Origin: Platycnemis pennipes
Taxonomy: Eukaryota; Arthropoda; Insecta; Odonata; Platycnemididae
DNA length: 64,000 bases
Direction of reading: 5' to 3'
Assembly: GCA_933228895.1 (NCBI GenBank)
Contig: OW121854.1
Span: 11,287,131 to 11,351,130, forward strand
The position numbers and the translations under genes are program-made. This document shows, piece after piece, positions 1 to 13,600 of the stretch. How positions within the stretch are numbered: the first letter of the stretch is position 1; each line of letters begins with the position of its first letter. Below the pieces are notes generated by a model that had not been told where the DNA came from, searched no databases, and saw only the letters and a list, made by a program, of their open reading frames with translations.

Positions 1-910
1 CTCCTTGCCAGAGTAAGGAGTGTCTGAAAGCACTCATGTGATGAGCAAAGCTTCATCTGTTTAAATCCAATCTCTATAATTTATAGATGGAGGAATAGAA
101 CATCATGAAATAACGTGTGAAGATTGTATTTTTTGTTGCATAACTTTTGAGAGTACATAAGTATTTATTATCGTTTATATATTTGACTATGTAAACAACT
201 TGTAATATATTATTTGCTAACTTAATCCCATTGTATTGAATTGTGTGCAGATTAAATACCACTATTGAGAATAATTTGAGTGTCATAATCACGATTGAAT
301 GTTTGATTGAAATTTTATTTTCTATTTATTGCTTGCTTGTTTTATTTTCTTTCATATATTTGTTTGGTTCATTATTCATGGCTGCTTGTAAATTCAACAC
401 TGTAATCCTCTTGAGAGTTCGTTTACTCATTTATTGTATTTTGTTCTTACGGAGTTGTTGCTCCAGGACAATAAAAAAATTATATTCAATTCAAAATTAT
501 ATTATTCAGGAAACAAAAAAAAATAGCTTCATCATGATGTTGACAAAGGATACTCATTCATAGGATATTTGATATTACAAAGTGTCAATTTTTCCTTTCC
601 CATTGACTTCGTAATTTCGACTTTCTACTGTATTATATTTTCGTAGACTTCCATAGGCTTTCACTCATACGTGCTTCATTGCTTTTTATGATTTCATCCA
701 CAACAGTTTGTCATCTCACTCATTGGTGAGGAACTTCATGACTTTGCCTTCAACTTTCCAGTGAGCTTGAATCATCACGAAAATCTGTTTTCACATATTG
801 TTTGTTGTTGTAAGTGAGGAAACCATTGAGGCATGAGTTACGGCAGAGGAAGAATTTTTTTGTACTGATAAGTGCCCACTTGAGTCGATGGCTCGTGACA
901 GACTCAAAAG
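1..910. other. AT-rich sequence with no recognised gene
   Basis: Open frames here are short and AT-rich and resemble no family I know. No splice-bounded GC-rich exon is visible. If the CEP97-like gene extends leftward, this is intron. Confidence 0.5.
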
Positions 911-1300
911 ATGTGTATGAAATATCTTATGCAGTCATGTATACTGTTTTTTTTAAGTCGTATTCGGTTGTTAAAATATGATATGCATGTGACATCATCT
1001 AGATCCACAAAACATTTAAAAAGTCCTAGAACTATGTGTATAAAACTTTATAATAAGTTACCTACTGGCATAAAACTTGAGAATAACATGAGAGTGTTTC
1101 AAAGAGAGGTATTAGATTTTTTGTTGGAGAGATGTTTCTACAGTGTCAATGAATATCTTATGTAGCATGAAACTTAATCTATACACCTTATTTTCTTATC
1201 TCTTATTGCCATGACGTGTCCTATACACTTGCTTAGTACTCATATTTTTGTACAGTGTCTTTTGGACAAATAAAATATATTATTATATTATTATTGTGCA
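911..1300 (+). mobile_element. LINE 3' end (reverse transcriptase C-terminus and tail)
   Basis: The reading frame 911-1165 ends in a segment of the form KLYNKLPTGIK ... FLLERCFYSVNEYL, the usual extreme C-terminus of many arthropod LINE reverse transcriptases. About 100 bp later come GGACAAATAAAATA and a TTA-rich run near 1265-1300, a typical LINE 3' end. The untranslated part (TGACGTGTCCTATA, then GGACAAATAAA) matches the tail of the copies at 52685-52917 and 53012-53447, so this is one family. The copy is strongly 5'-truncated and carries no catalytic RT motif. Confidence 0.7.
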
Positions 1301-1354
1301 TGTTATATCTGATGTCTTCATCTCTCCCCTCCTTGCGTGTACGCGCAACGGCAG

Positions 1355-1660
1355 TCAAGCCCTGGGATGAGGCGTGCCAACCACCCGCCACCTGCAATGG
1401 CATCCCCGCACCACCATTACTTCCCCTCTTCTGCGGAGTCCTCTTCGAGGTGTGGCCGCCATGCAAACGTCAACTCGGGAGTGGTGCATGGCCACGTGAT
1501 GGGGGGCAGCGCTGTCGTCACAACAGCGGCAGCATCGACCACCAGAGGCCCACCACCAGTGCCGTCATACTACCCTGCATCCACTCCCAGTGCCACGGGA
1601 AGCCCATCAACCACACGGCATGCATGCCACGTCAGTTCCTTCCACCACAACCACTCACAG
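1355..1660 (+). CDS. Candidate upstream exon of the CEP97-like gene
   Basis: This 306-bp open segment is clearly GC-richer than its surroundings. A pyrimidine-rich stretch and CGGCAG precede it, giving an acceptor ending at 1354. It encodes about 102 residues rich in Ser, Pro, His and Thr, a low-complexity linker. It ends at CACAG followed by GCAAGT at 1661, the consensus for the minor GC-AG intron class; no good GT donor lies nearby. It is phase 0 at both ends, which fits the next exon at 9955. Known: CEP97 has a poorly conserved linker between its leucine-rich repeats and its IQ motif. Inferred: this is part of that linker. The sequence itself is not diagnostic, so a separate gene or chance ORF cannot be excluded. 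Confidence 0.45.
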
Positions 1661-4600
1661 GCAAGTCTAATGGCTGAAAACGAAATCAGTTGTTGATGAG
1701 CCCACTTTGTGGAACTATTTCTTGGCAAATAACTTTAAAAGTGATGGCTTCATCTTTAGGGTTTCACCACATCATTGTTTCTTTAGGGACAACAGTTTCA
1801 TCTACATTACAGTAGGTATATTAAGGTTGGAGTCATTTTGGCCATCATATTTAAGTGTAGGATATTTCAATCCTGCCATGTGAATGGCGGTGAAATTCAC
1901 ATTAATTGCCATGTGAAAAAATTCACCTGGACCAGGAATCGAACCACGGACCTTTGGCTTTCCTTGCCACTGCGCAGACCACTACCAGGATGTCGATCGA
2001 TACGGGAAATACGGGAGATATGGGAAATATACGGGAAATTAACATTACCCTGGAAAATATGGGAAATATACGGGAAATTCGCATAGTGTCCGGGAAATTT
2101 CAAGAAATGCTCTGTAATGAACAGATCCAGAAGATCCCCATATTTTCGGTTGGTGGGACCTTAGCAGTGCAGGAGTCGCAGTGTTTAGCCCATGAAGATT
2201 TCGTAACCCACTGAGCGCAAGGTTGTCATTTCAGGGCACGTGAGGCTGACTCGGCAAGTGTGGAAACAGCACACACACAACATCTGTCGCCCTTGCCACA
2301 GTAGTAGGTTTCGCGTCGCACGATTTTGTCGAAAAATGCAGCGTGATAATGTGACTTCTCCGGTTCGAAAGTCTAATTTAATAAGATAGAAAGTTTAATC
2401 ACTTTATTTAACCTGTTGTACTAGATAATGCATATGGCGAATTATTTTGTAACTATCAGTGTAATTTGGACCGGTCCAAAATACACGCTCTTCGGTGGTC
2501 CGAAATACACTATGAGGATCAAAATAAAATGAGACTGAATTTCACAGAAACATCCTTAGATACATTAAAAAGAATTATTTGCACTTTTCTACACGAATTA
2601 TGTTAAGAGTGGAGTAATTTCTGTATTTGAACTAGCAAAAGTAACTTTATATTTCGCTGTCGCCTTAGGAGTCAGAGCCATTCCAATGGGTGTATTTGTC
2701 TAGAGTGTGTCTTCGTTGTTTATTCTTTGTGTGGGGGAAGGGAATTTCACCATTTCGCTCACTTAGCCTTTATGCCTCAATCACCTGGGCTTGATTGTTG
2801 AAATTTGGAGAGAAGACATTCCAAAGATACACCCAAACGTCTACACCCTAAATATGTTGCTACCCTTAATGAATACAAAGTAAAGCTATCGGTCCGAATT
2901 ACATGCCGGTTCAAATTACACGGACTTCTTTATACCGGAATTTAGCAAATTATCATCCTGGAAATACGGGAAAATTACGGGAATTTGAAATTGGGCTGCC
3001 GATCGACATCCTGACTACACTACCCAGAATTTTTGCATATTTGCCATGCGAATTATGGATCCTGGGTATCGTAGTGGTCAGCGCAGTGGCCCAGAAAGCC
3101 AAAGGTCCGTGGTTCGATTCCTGGTCCAGGTGAATTTTTTCGCATGGCAATCAATGTGAATATTTAAGTGGTCCAGCGAAGACTCTCCTCTCTGACTGGT
3201 CGGTTGAGAATCTTGATTTCGTCGACCAATAAGGTCGCAGTTTGGGTGAAGGTCTCTTCCAGCAGGGTGCCCAGTGGTCATGGAAAATCTGGAAATCAGG
3301 GTAAAGTCAGGGAATTTGGAAAAGTGGAAGAGGTCAGGGAAAATGGACCTGGAATTTGAGTGACTCAACCAGTCCATCTGGCCAACAGAGATTAAACAAA
3401 GACGTGAAAAGAATGAGAAACTCAGGAAAATATTCACTACTTTGGATCGGTACTCCTTGTGGTCTATGGTTGTCATTAAAATCAACTTAGTGTGGATAAT
3501 CAATCTCCAAAACTTCCGCAGATCATTATTCCTACTAGAATATTAAATTCCCTCGTTAATGTTCTCGAAGTTCACAGCCAACCACCCTACCCCACATCTG
3601 ACACCAATATTTTCTACTAAGTACTGCACCAATAGGTCGCACCAATATGTCTTCTTAATACAGGATTATCTTGAGCTTTTAAAATATTTCATATTTTAAA
3701 CGTTCAAAACGTGAAAAATTATTTTCCGGTGTTGTCACTCTCGTGCTCCTACACAGCAGAACAAAGCCTCATCGTTCCTCATCTTCCTAGGCTGTAATTT
3801 CATTGCTAGAATAACTGTCCTTTTGCATTGCAATGTAATTCACACAGAAACAAATCGTCCCAATAACGTTAGCAGGATTAATATCAAAACAATCGCACGC
3901 CAAGGCTACAAAGTTACAAGGCTACACCATCCCCAAATTAACAAACGGTTGAGAATGGGAGATAACGTCAGAGCCTACTAAACATGGCGGACCTATGTTT
4001 CGGCGCAATAATAATTTATTAGATTTTGTCTGCTAATAAAAAATTAACGATAAGCCTCTCGAACATCAGAATGAAAATTCAGTGTCTGAAGGATTGATAG
4101 ATTTTTTAGACGTCACTTCCCAAAAGTATGCAAATACTCTATTCGTAATATCAAATATCGTATCCGAGTATCGACCGAGTATCCTTCACCAACATCACGG
4201 CGAAGCTATGTTTTTGTTCCCTGGAATATATGCACTCCCGCAACTTACTTGCATGATTTACAATGTTATAATTAATGAATGTATCTATAAATGTGTATTC
4301 ATGTCAACACAGTTGATTAAGTTGACAACAGCTAATTTGATCCTTTTTCCAATGAGTCAGAGGCAATCAAGCATCTTTGCAAAATTTTCGTTCAGTTTGA
4401 ACTAGGCCTACGAAGCTTCATTAGTGCATTTTTTGTATGACCTCTATCTCTACTGAAAATCTGGTAACGAATGCACGGGTGATGTACCGTAGAGTGGGGT
4501 GAGTTCGAACGCATTTTGGTCTATAATCATCAAATACTCATCAGTAGTTTAATAAAAATATCTGTTATTCGAAATCAACAATCTTCAAACTATTTCATAT

Positions 4601-7600
4601 TGTAAGTAGAAAGAAAAACATGTAGATAAACTGTTTATCTGAAAATCGCTAACTTTTAACGTTCGAACTCGCCCCTCCGAGCGGGGCGAGTTCAAACACG
4701 CATTTCATTTTTGATACTCCGCAACTGAAGTCGTTCTTGAGAAGAGTTCTGAATCGTGAATTCAAATCAGGTTATACCGTCAACAATATCCATCATATTT
4801 GTTAATTATTTCGCTGGTAGTAAGGTTTGAGATTTCAATTATATATTTGTAAACAGGAAAACTATCACCTTGACGCGAAAAGCATTTTGAATGCCCGACG
4901 GAGAAATCTATACAACCATTCAGTGAATTTTCTTTATCATGATGGAATTAAATGTTTCGGAAGGTGTTGCTTTGAATATAATAAAGAACTGCACAGTGAT
5001 AGATAAAAGATTTCTATTTGTAGCAGCTCGTACAAAACATAATGGACCAGTAGTAATCACACACAATAAAAGCAAAACTTCTTGATTCCAAGAGACGAAA
5101 TATAATCAAATTTACGAGCTTACATTTTTCGAACACAAACATAAGTAAAAAGAATAAATTACAAAACTATTCAATTTCGTTTATGTTTTCTAAATCCCTG
5201 AAAACTAAGCGGCCCCGTCGTCAGTACTTGGGTTGGTCGAGCTGACGGACGATTTGCGTGCGGAGCACTAAGCCGACTAAGCACTCATCCACAACATCAA
5301 GGAAAGTAAATCAAGTCTGTTTGATGGAAACTTTCTTTCGGAGACACTGCACACGTAATTTATGTTTGGAACAAACTTCCATTAATTTGCCAATGACAAG
5401 TCTATTACGCTTATCGGTATGAAACTTTATCAACAAATAAGAAATTACGGACAGGGAATGCCCGGGAAGTTCAAAATTACTTTCATCGCCACTTCCATTA
5501 GATGACGGAAGGACGTTGGCCTCATCATCGTTTTGCGAACTTTCTTCCGTAGCAACACCGTGAAATTCCATGACAAATAAATTATTTATACAACAAGGAC
5601 TCACTCTCTTCCCTGGCTCGACAATAATTTTTTCCCCGAGATTTTTTCCCCGCGATTTTTTCCCCGCAGGTGCATCGACGTGGGATGCCTGTAGAAAGTC
5701 CAAAAATACATTCGACCATGCGAAGTCATTTGCGGCTTCATCAGTATTTTCCTCAGAGGATAAATTAGGGACTTTACTGATCACTTTGTTTTCGTCAAAA
5801 GGAAAAATTCCAGCAGCTTTAAATCCAGCGCGGATATTGTGCGGCCTCCGGTCACCCTCACGTAATTTCGCGCCATGTCGATCTCGCCCGGCGGAACTAC
5901 ACAAAATTACATTATGTGTTATATTGATTGGCATAATCGCCACACATCAATGATATTTTCCAAAATTAATAATAATAAATAGATCTGTTGATGGAATGAA
6001 CTCCTAATCTATTCACGTCTACTTACCCAATAGTACAGCAGTTTCTTTCCGGCGATAAAATTCTTCGTATAACTGCCGCGTCGCAAACAGACCACCAGAA
6101 CTACGGCAAAAAGGCACGAACACATCGTATTTATAGGGAATATAATACATTGTATCATTTTTCAGGCCTGGCGCGAGATTAAATTGTATCACAATAAGAA
6201 ATTGAGAAGTTATTACAATGTAAACCCCAGCGGTCGTATTCGTTCGAACTCGCCCCTCGCGTTCGAACTCACCCCATTCTATGGTATTCATATTTTTAAG
6301 CTAGTATTGATGTATGCATACACTATGGAAGTGCGCGATATGCAGGATCATTTGCAATTATATTCTGCTCTGGATATAGAATTTAGAGGAATAAATTGCT
6401 GCTAAAAGAAAATCATATGCTCTGCGACAGGCATTATAGATTAGACCTAAATTGAGCTAAAACAGTGAAAAGATTCTCTCATGGCTGCTATGTCACTCAT
6501 GTATTGTGTACAAATAATGATATGTCCATTAATTTCGAGAAATAACAGCCATAACCATTGCATGATTATTTCCGAGACGAAGGCTCGGAAAGAAGAGCTT
6601 AAAAAGGAATTCACCTTTATGTGTACCTCCTTCCAAAAGTAGATTGTCAAATCACGCACTTCAACAGTGAAGGCGTGATAATTTCCTTTACACTTATTCA
6701 GCTACTAACGATGGTAACATGAATCCATAATTGACGTTTTTCACTACACTCTGCGAAAGCTTCATTTGTGGCTCTATTTAAATCAGGTCATTCAGAGGGT
6801 CCAACCTCTGTCCTGGCCCAGCTTCGCTTAACTTCAGTGATTTCATATGAACCGGTGTGTCAACCTGTCTAGGCCCTGCCCTACAACTTCTATCAGATCA
6901 GGCTGGAAAAATTATGGTAAACGACCCCATTGCACATTTATCAAATACATATAGAGTGGAGCTAAGTATAACGAGGGCTCCCAATGGCTGGGAAGTCACT
7001 CGCTATAGCGAGCGCCCGTTATATCCGAAGGTGATGGATTAAGCCTCCCAATTCCCACAGTTGTTCGTACTTTCCGTTTTTCTTTCGTTACCATGCTATT
7101 AGAACCAGGTAGAAACAGAATCATGCACAATTGCATATTTATTGTTTATTTTTCAAATTAAATCTTCCAAATAAATAATTTACACTTTTTTGAATTATTC
7201 GAGTGTTAACCAGTACATCCATTGGTTAGGAAAGTTGCCATACTGATTCGCAGAAAGAGGGTATTTTAATAAGTGTAATCTATTCAAGCATAATATAGGT
7301 GGCCATGAGCTTTGCCAGTTTTCATCCCTGTATAAGCTAGAAGAGGGAGCTGGGATATGTGTGATGATGACCTGAAAGCCTTCAGTGACCAATAAAAGAA
7401 ATGGTTGGCGAGTTTACGTTGTGGAAGTTATTTTTCATTATAAGAAAGAAAAAACTTAGTTCTTTTCCACAAATATATTTAAAACAAATCTACCGGTTTC
7501 GTGACCACTTGGACACACATTTGCTAAGGGGCAAGTCCCAATGATTTAAGGATCTTCCTTTGATGGAAATACCAGATTGGTTAATGAATCCATTTTTAGA

Positions 7601-10600
7601 TATTGAGGAGTTGGGGTGTTAGAAGAAAATTGAAGTACAAAATGACACAAAGTTTGAATCAATGTATAAGAATAACTATGTAACAGGAGTTTCACAATGC
7701 AAGAGGGCCACCATGTAGGATAAGGGCCCTTGCACAAGATCAACTTTTAAAATGTGCAACTCACCACGATAGAGAAGAAAGATTCACCCTGAGAGAACCA
7801 AAACACCATTGTGTGCATTCGTTCGTTCTGCATTTCATGGCTCTTGATGTTTGCCCTATGTAAGATTCTCTGCAAAAACTTGACTTGGTGGGTGTCACTT
7901 TGTATCTAGAAACGTAGCTGTTTTTGAGTTCTAACTGCTTGTTGATTCACAGTTCCAACTTCCTGGTGATGGTCATGGTCCTCTTCCTCCTTATCTACCT
8001 ACTTGTCCCTCACCTTCTTTCTTTTGCCATTCTTCAATTTCTCCTTTAGAGGACCGGTGATGTAATTTTTCCTCTCATAACTTTATCTAGTGCCACTCCC
8101 TTCCTCTCCTACTTACACCTTGAGAATTCATATGCAACCAAAATTTTGTGATCATTGTCTACATACTGCCTGCAGTCTGGTTCTTCTGTACCTGTACCGT
8201 AAATCTCGCATCATTAGAATAAAACGTACTTAGTAACCCCTCTTATTAACCTGAATTGTTACAAGTCCAGGTGAAAACTTAATGCAAGGACTACTGGACT
8301 ACAAAAAAGTAGTATTTAATAATATCGAATTTCATGACAGCATTTTTGTTTTTGGACATATAAATTTATTCTTTAACCCATTATTTGAAATTAATTACCT
8401 TTTTACCTGATTTTTGTTGCTGTATTTGGTGAAACATCTTAATATTAGTCAATCAGTTAGTCTAGGTAGGAATAAAAGTATGATGACTGGAGTGGACCAG
8501 TGGGACTTGAAGAAAAAAATCCCAAATGGTGAGAAAATGGAAGCGTGGGAGTGCGAAAATGAAGTTTTACTCTAGTTCTACGCATTGCCATTTGGCTTCC
8601 TATCATCAGTATTTTCTCTAGCAAAAATCCAAACATTCAATACTCCTATTTCTCTATTTTAGGTATTTTTATTCCTCTTTTCTCTACCTTGTTTTTTGTC
8701 TCATCATAGCGTTTTGATTGTTGCTCACCATATCATCTCTAAATGTGTGTTAGTTGTTCCTTTAGAATATTAACTGCTGATATCTTTAATGATTACTTAA
8801 GCATTCCTTCTCTGATCCCAGCATCTGTCTCAGTCGCAGATCAAGATCAAACCACCGTTAACGGACATGGCAAAACTCCGCTCTGCATGTGAGAATGGCC
8901 ACGGAATGAGCAACTCATTTTTTCTTGCCTTTGAAAAAGAGGTTCACTCCTGATTATTGGAACTCCATAACTCTCACTCTGCTGGTCGAGATGAAATTCC
9001 TGGGCACTTAGAGGCCAAACGTGCTCAGAGCATTGCCCCACTATTAACCCACATTATTAATTCTTCGTTAACTCAAGGCACCTTTCCCTCTCAATTGAAA
9101 TTTGCCAAAAGATTTCCCATTCACGTGGAGCAACCAAACGATGTTTCCACTAATTATCAGCCAATTGCTTTCACTTTCCCTTTTCTAAGATTTCTGAGAA
9201 GGTAATGCACTCCTGTGCATTAATGTCTCCAAAGTGTCACTTGTTTTTTGGCATGATTATTTTTTCATTGAACTTATTGTATTCATTCAGATAAAACATT
9301 AATACATGATTTTGGAACGTAGGTTTTCGCAGTGAAATCCATCGTCGTCAGAGGCTTTCGGGTGAAGCTGCGTATAACGCGTTGTCGGTGAGCGAGCTTT
9401 CGCGGCCATTGCAGGACGCATCATCAGGCAATGATAAAATGTATTGGAAAAGTTGATGTCTTATATATCTCCATCCCTCCCCCCTTTTACAACGACACAC
9501 CAGTTGGCACTGTGAGGGGGAGGGAAAGTTCACCTACTCCCCAAGGACAGGGCTAAGTGGTGGCCACCTTCTCACCTCATTCATCCCCCACCACTCCACA
9601 GTAAAGGGGGAAGGGATGGAGATATATAAGACAAATAATAACTTTTCCAATATATTTTATCATTGCCTGATGATGCGTCCTGCAATGGCCACGAAAGCTC
9701 GCTCACCGACAATGCATTATATGCAGGTGCACCTGAAAGCCTCTGGCGACGATTATTATATGATCTTTGTTATCTTAAAATACACGATAATGAAGTAGAA
9801 CCAACTTCATCTCATAGAATGTAGTTATAAATTTTATTTTTGAGCTTGCCAATTGTTATTTTATTAACATATTGTGTGTGCGAGGCATTATAATAGTGTA
9901 GACTCTGGCTGTGAAGTGGTTGATTTAGAATTCTCGCTCTCACGGTTGGGCCAGGCACAGCAGGGCAGGAGTGGCGTCGGCAGAAGGGGAAGCTCCCGGA
10001 GTGCTTCGATGGAGGCCCATACACCACACTCACCTGCAATGAGCCGTGCTTCGAGGGCCGCGAGCCGTGGTGCCAAGATAAAGAAGCCACTGGAGTCGTC
10101 GGGGAGGCGGGAGGGGAAGGGGGGAGGGACGAGGGCTGGAGGGACGAGGGGTGGAGGGGGTGAGGGGGGGGCAACGGGCAGGAGGAGGCGTGAGGAGGAG
10201 GAGGAGAGCAGCGGGGACAACTCGGACAGCGAGATGTCCATCTCGAAGCTGGAGGCCATCAAGTGCGTGGCGGTGGGGCGGAGGCAGAAGGAGGAGGCAG
10301 GAGGGGGGGAGGGTGGGGAGGGAGGGGAGGGGGCGGAAGGCGAGGGGCGGAAGGCGAGGGAGGCCCAGGAGAGGGCAGTCCTCAAGATTCAGAGCCTGTG
10401 GAGGGGGTACCGGTGCCGCAATGAATCGAGGACCACCAAGAATGGAGATACTTTCGATGCCAAGGGAATGAAGGAAGACATAAGAACAATGAGGATGGAA
10501 GACCACATCCGGTAAGCCAATCTTAGCTTAATAGATGTAAATTACCTCAAGCAAGCATGTTGAATTGAGTCATCAATGGAATATGCATAGATATGTTTAG

Positions 10601-13600
10601 AACATGTGTAAATTTTTCTGCTAAGTGTAAGGTAACCTAGTGTCAAGACCATAAGATCGAGAATGACTGTTTTCTGTAAGGGGACAGGATCCCCAAGTGA
10701 TGTAAACCTTGAATAACCCAAAGTGTGAGGAAAAGTGGCCAATTGTCGAGTCAAGGCCATGGATATTTCTTTCTTTATTGGTGTTACTATCGTTTTCAAT
10801 AATGCCTACATTTCTAGTGGCACATTGCTCACTGTAAATGACATACATTGCATCATACCAATTGTAATTGGTTATGTGGAGGAACTGATTTTGAAGAGTA
10901 ATTGTTTTCGCATTCATATTTGCAATAAAAGAATGGAGATAGCACCAGGATGCACTTTATAATGATCATCAGTGATTGTATGCTTCCATCGTAATGGTGG
11001 AGAAACGATAAATTAACAACGTCTGGATAAGTGATAAATGAGAAGCAATGGGATATCTGGGCCAACCGGTGTGCCTACAATTGGAGACTAATCATTCAGA
11101 ATAGTGCATTTTTATCATTGTTCAATGGTAATAGGAATGGATTAAATCAGTATGAAATTATGCAAGAATTGGGGACTTTTCCACATCATTTGTTTTGTGT
11201 TTATGACCAAATCACACTTACGTAAATATCCTTCGGTCAGTATCATAACATCTATGGTTATAATGCCATTCACCACTCACGCACGCACTTTGGCTTCCTT
11301 GCACGCTCATATCAGTCGCTCTTATCAGCATGTCAACTGCGACCAGGTGACATCACCTGTGACGACCCTCCCTAGTTGGAGCTAGGGTTCCACCAAAGAC
11401 TGGTGAGGGAATGGTTTCAGGAAACAAGAAACAAAATCCACTTCGTAGAAAAACCACCTTTATTACACAACCTAGTACATGAGTGCACAGGCCGAGTTTC
11501 ATATTACTTCCCCCCTGCCTATCCAGTGCCCCCAAAGTCTCTTCCACTGACAGCGTCTTCTGACAGTAGCCAGGAGGGAAAGGTGACAGTGAGGAGGGGG
11601 AGTAAGAGAATCTATCATGTCACTGTGAGAAACACATGAATGGAATATCACCTCGATGTCTCGTGGGGAGTGCTACCAGATGCAGGAGAAGTGGCTTCTT
11701 AAGGCCATTTTAGTCGGTCATTGAAACTGCACAGGCTGTTGCGAGAACACTTGAGCAAGAAATATTGCACCGTGTAAAGCGATGACTTGCGAGGAGAGGC
11801 AGCACCACTGCACGAACACTTGCGAGCAAATTAGAACATGTTCTAATCTGATACATGCGTTTTTGCAAGTTTGAAGTTTCTCTCACTAGATGGTGCAGAT
11901 GTAGCAGCAACGAACTGCCTGGGGAATTCTAGCAATTTAATAGGTTGTTGACGATTGAGTTGGGTGTTTTTGTTTGCACTCAACTCCTTAGGTAGTGAAT
12001 AAAATGCAACAATGATGAGCTGGGCGATTAATCACGTGGAAGCTTAAATTCCGTGCGTAAAGGAAGAACCTGTTACCTTGGCCCACATCTGTTCGTTCGT
12101 GGTGCAAATTTTGGGCTAAGTATACGGGACTAGGGTCTCCACTATCATGTTTAGACTTTGGCTGAAAACATATTTTAAAGTGCTGGTGATTTATCGCATC
12201 TTTCACGTACAATTAATTGCTACTTAACAGATCTTGATGTTATGCGATATATTGGCAGTATTACCGCTACTGAGTGGTATATTGTCACTGGCATAATGCA
12301 CCGACGATTGCACCGTATAAAGCGGTCAAGCAAGCATCCTTGCAATTTTCTACATCACGGGCTCTCACAGACGACTGCTCAAATGCAATCAGCATCAACG
12401 CAGTTTCAATGACCATGGGGTAAAACGGCCTTTACACACCTTCTGCTGCGGATGAGGTGGAAGTGATGCAGGAGGGCCTGTGTCTCTGGAATATTTGAAT
12501 TTTTCTCCTGGATTTTGTTGAGGGTTGATGCTATGTTACTGACGTACTAATTCAGTCTGTTTTCCGGGCAATGTATAGTAATGTGTTCGACATTCTGATG
12601 TGTGGTGTGATAAAAAATAAATGGTAATTTTTTAATTTTAATTTTCTTCTATTTCAATGGCATAGTGCATCGTGACTTCCTGCCATACGTTCAGTCAATA
12701 AGGAATGCTACCTGGAGGTTATTTGCCATTTGCTTGAAGCAATCTGATGAAAACACCCAGAATTGTGGCAAAACAACTCGTTGAAATTGCACCACAATAA
12801 TGCTCCCGCTCACACCTCACTGCTTGTTCGTGATTTTTTGGTTTAAAAAACACAGTTATTTTGTCTCATCCACCGTATTTGACGGAACAACTTCGTTCTG
12901 TTTCTGAGGCTGAAGAGAACCATGAAAGGATGACAATTTGCCACCGTTGATCAGGTAAAAACAATGGGGGCGTTTACTCGGAACCGAAATCACACGAAAT
13001 TGTTAGATGGAAACGAAAAAAGATATTTGTGAAAAAATTAATCTTCTAACCGCAACCATTCGCTCTTAAATCAAAAATGTGAATAAGCAAAAGGTGACGC
13101 CCACCGAAAATGCTGCTGTGATAACATTGACGTCATTTTCCTCCCGTCCTTGACTGCTTTTAGGGGAGGGGAAGGGAGTGAAGGGGGGGTTCTCGGAAGG
13201 TCTGCTCGCACAGATGCTGTCGTCATTGCTCCCATTGGCAGAGTCAGTTGTGTGTCCCCCCATTGCGATAAGGCAAAGTAGCTTCGCAGGATCAGTTGTG
13301 ATTGGACGAAGTCGATATACGTCAGAGGTTGCACCAAACCCACTTTTCCAAAAGGGTTAAAAACATCAGTTTTTCGCCTCTTATAACTCGGAAAATAATT
13401 GAAGGATCAAAAAACGGAAAAATATGGATCTCTTTATTTTACGAACTCTATCAGATTAGGAAATTTAAAAAATATGGTATACGACCCCATTGCTGAAGGA
13501 GCTGAACTCTATACCTAAAACTGAGTTCCAGAAGTGCTTCCAAGATTGGATAAAAATGCTGTCAAAAGTGTATCATATCTGAGGAGCATTACTTTGAAGG

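Noticed and set aside
5570..5953. + strand ORF opposite the pogo fragment
   Set aside because: It is a shadow of the - strand transposase frame, which has the recognisable motif.
9888..10506. Long antisense Pro/Ser/Leu-rich ORFs over the CEP97 exon
   Set aside because: They are shadows of the GC- and purine-rich low-complexity coding strand.
13071..13343. Overlapping - strand ORFs
   Set aside because: Composition and lack of motifs indicate chance frames.
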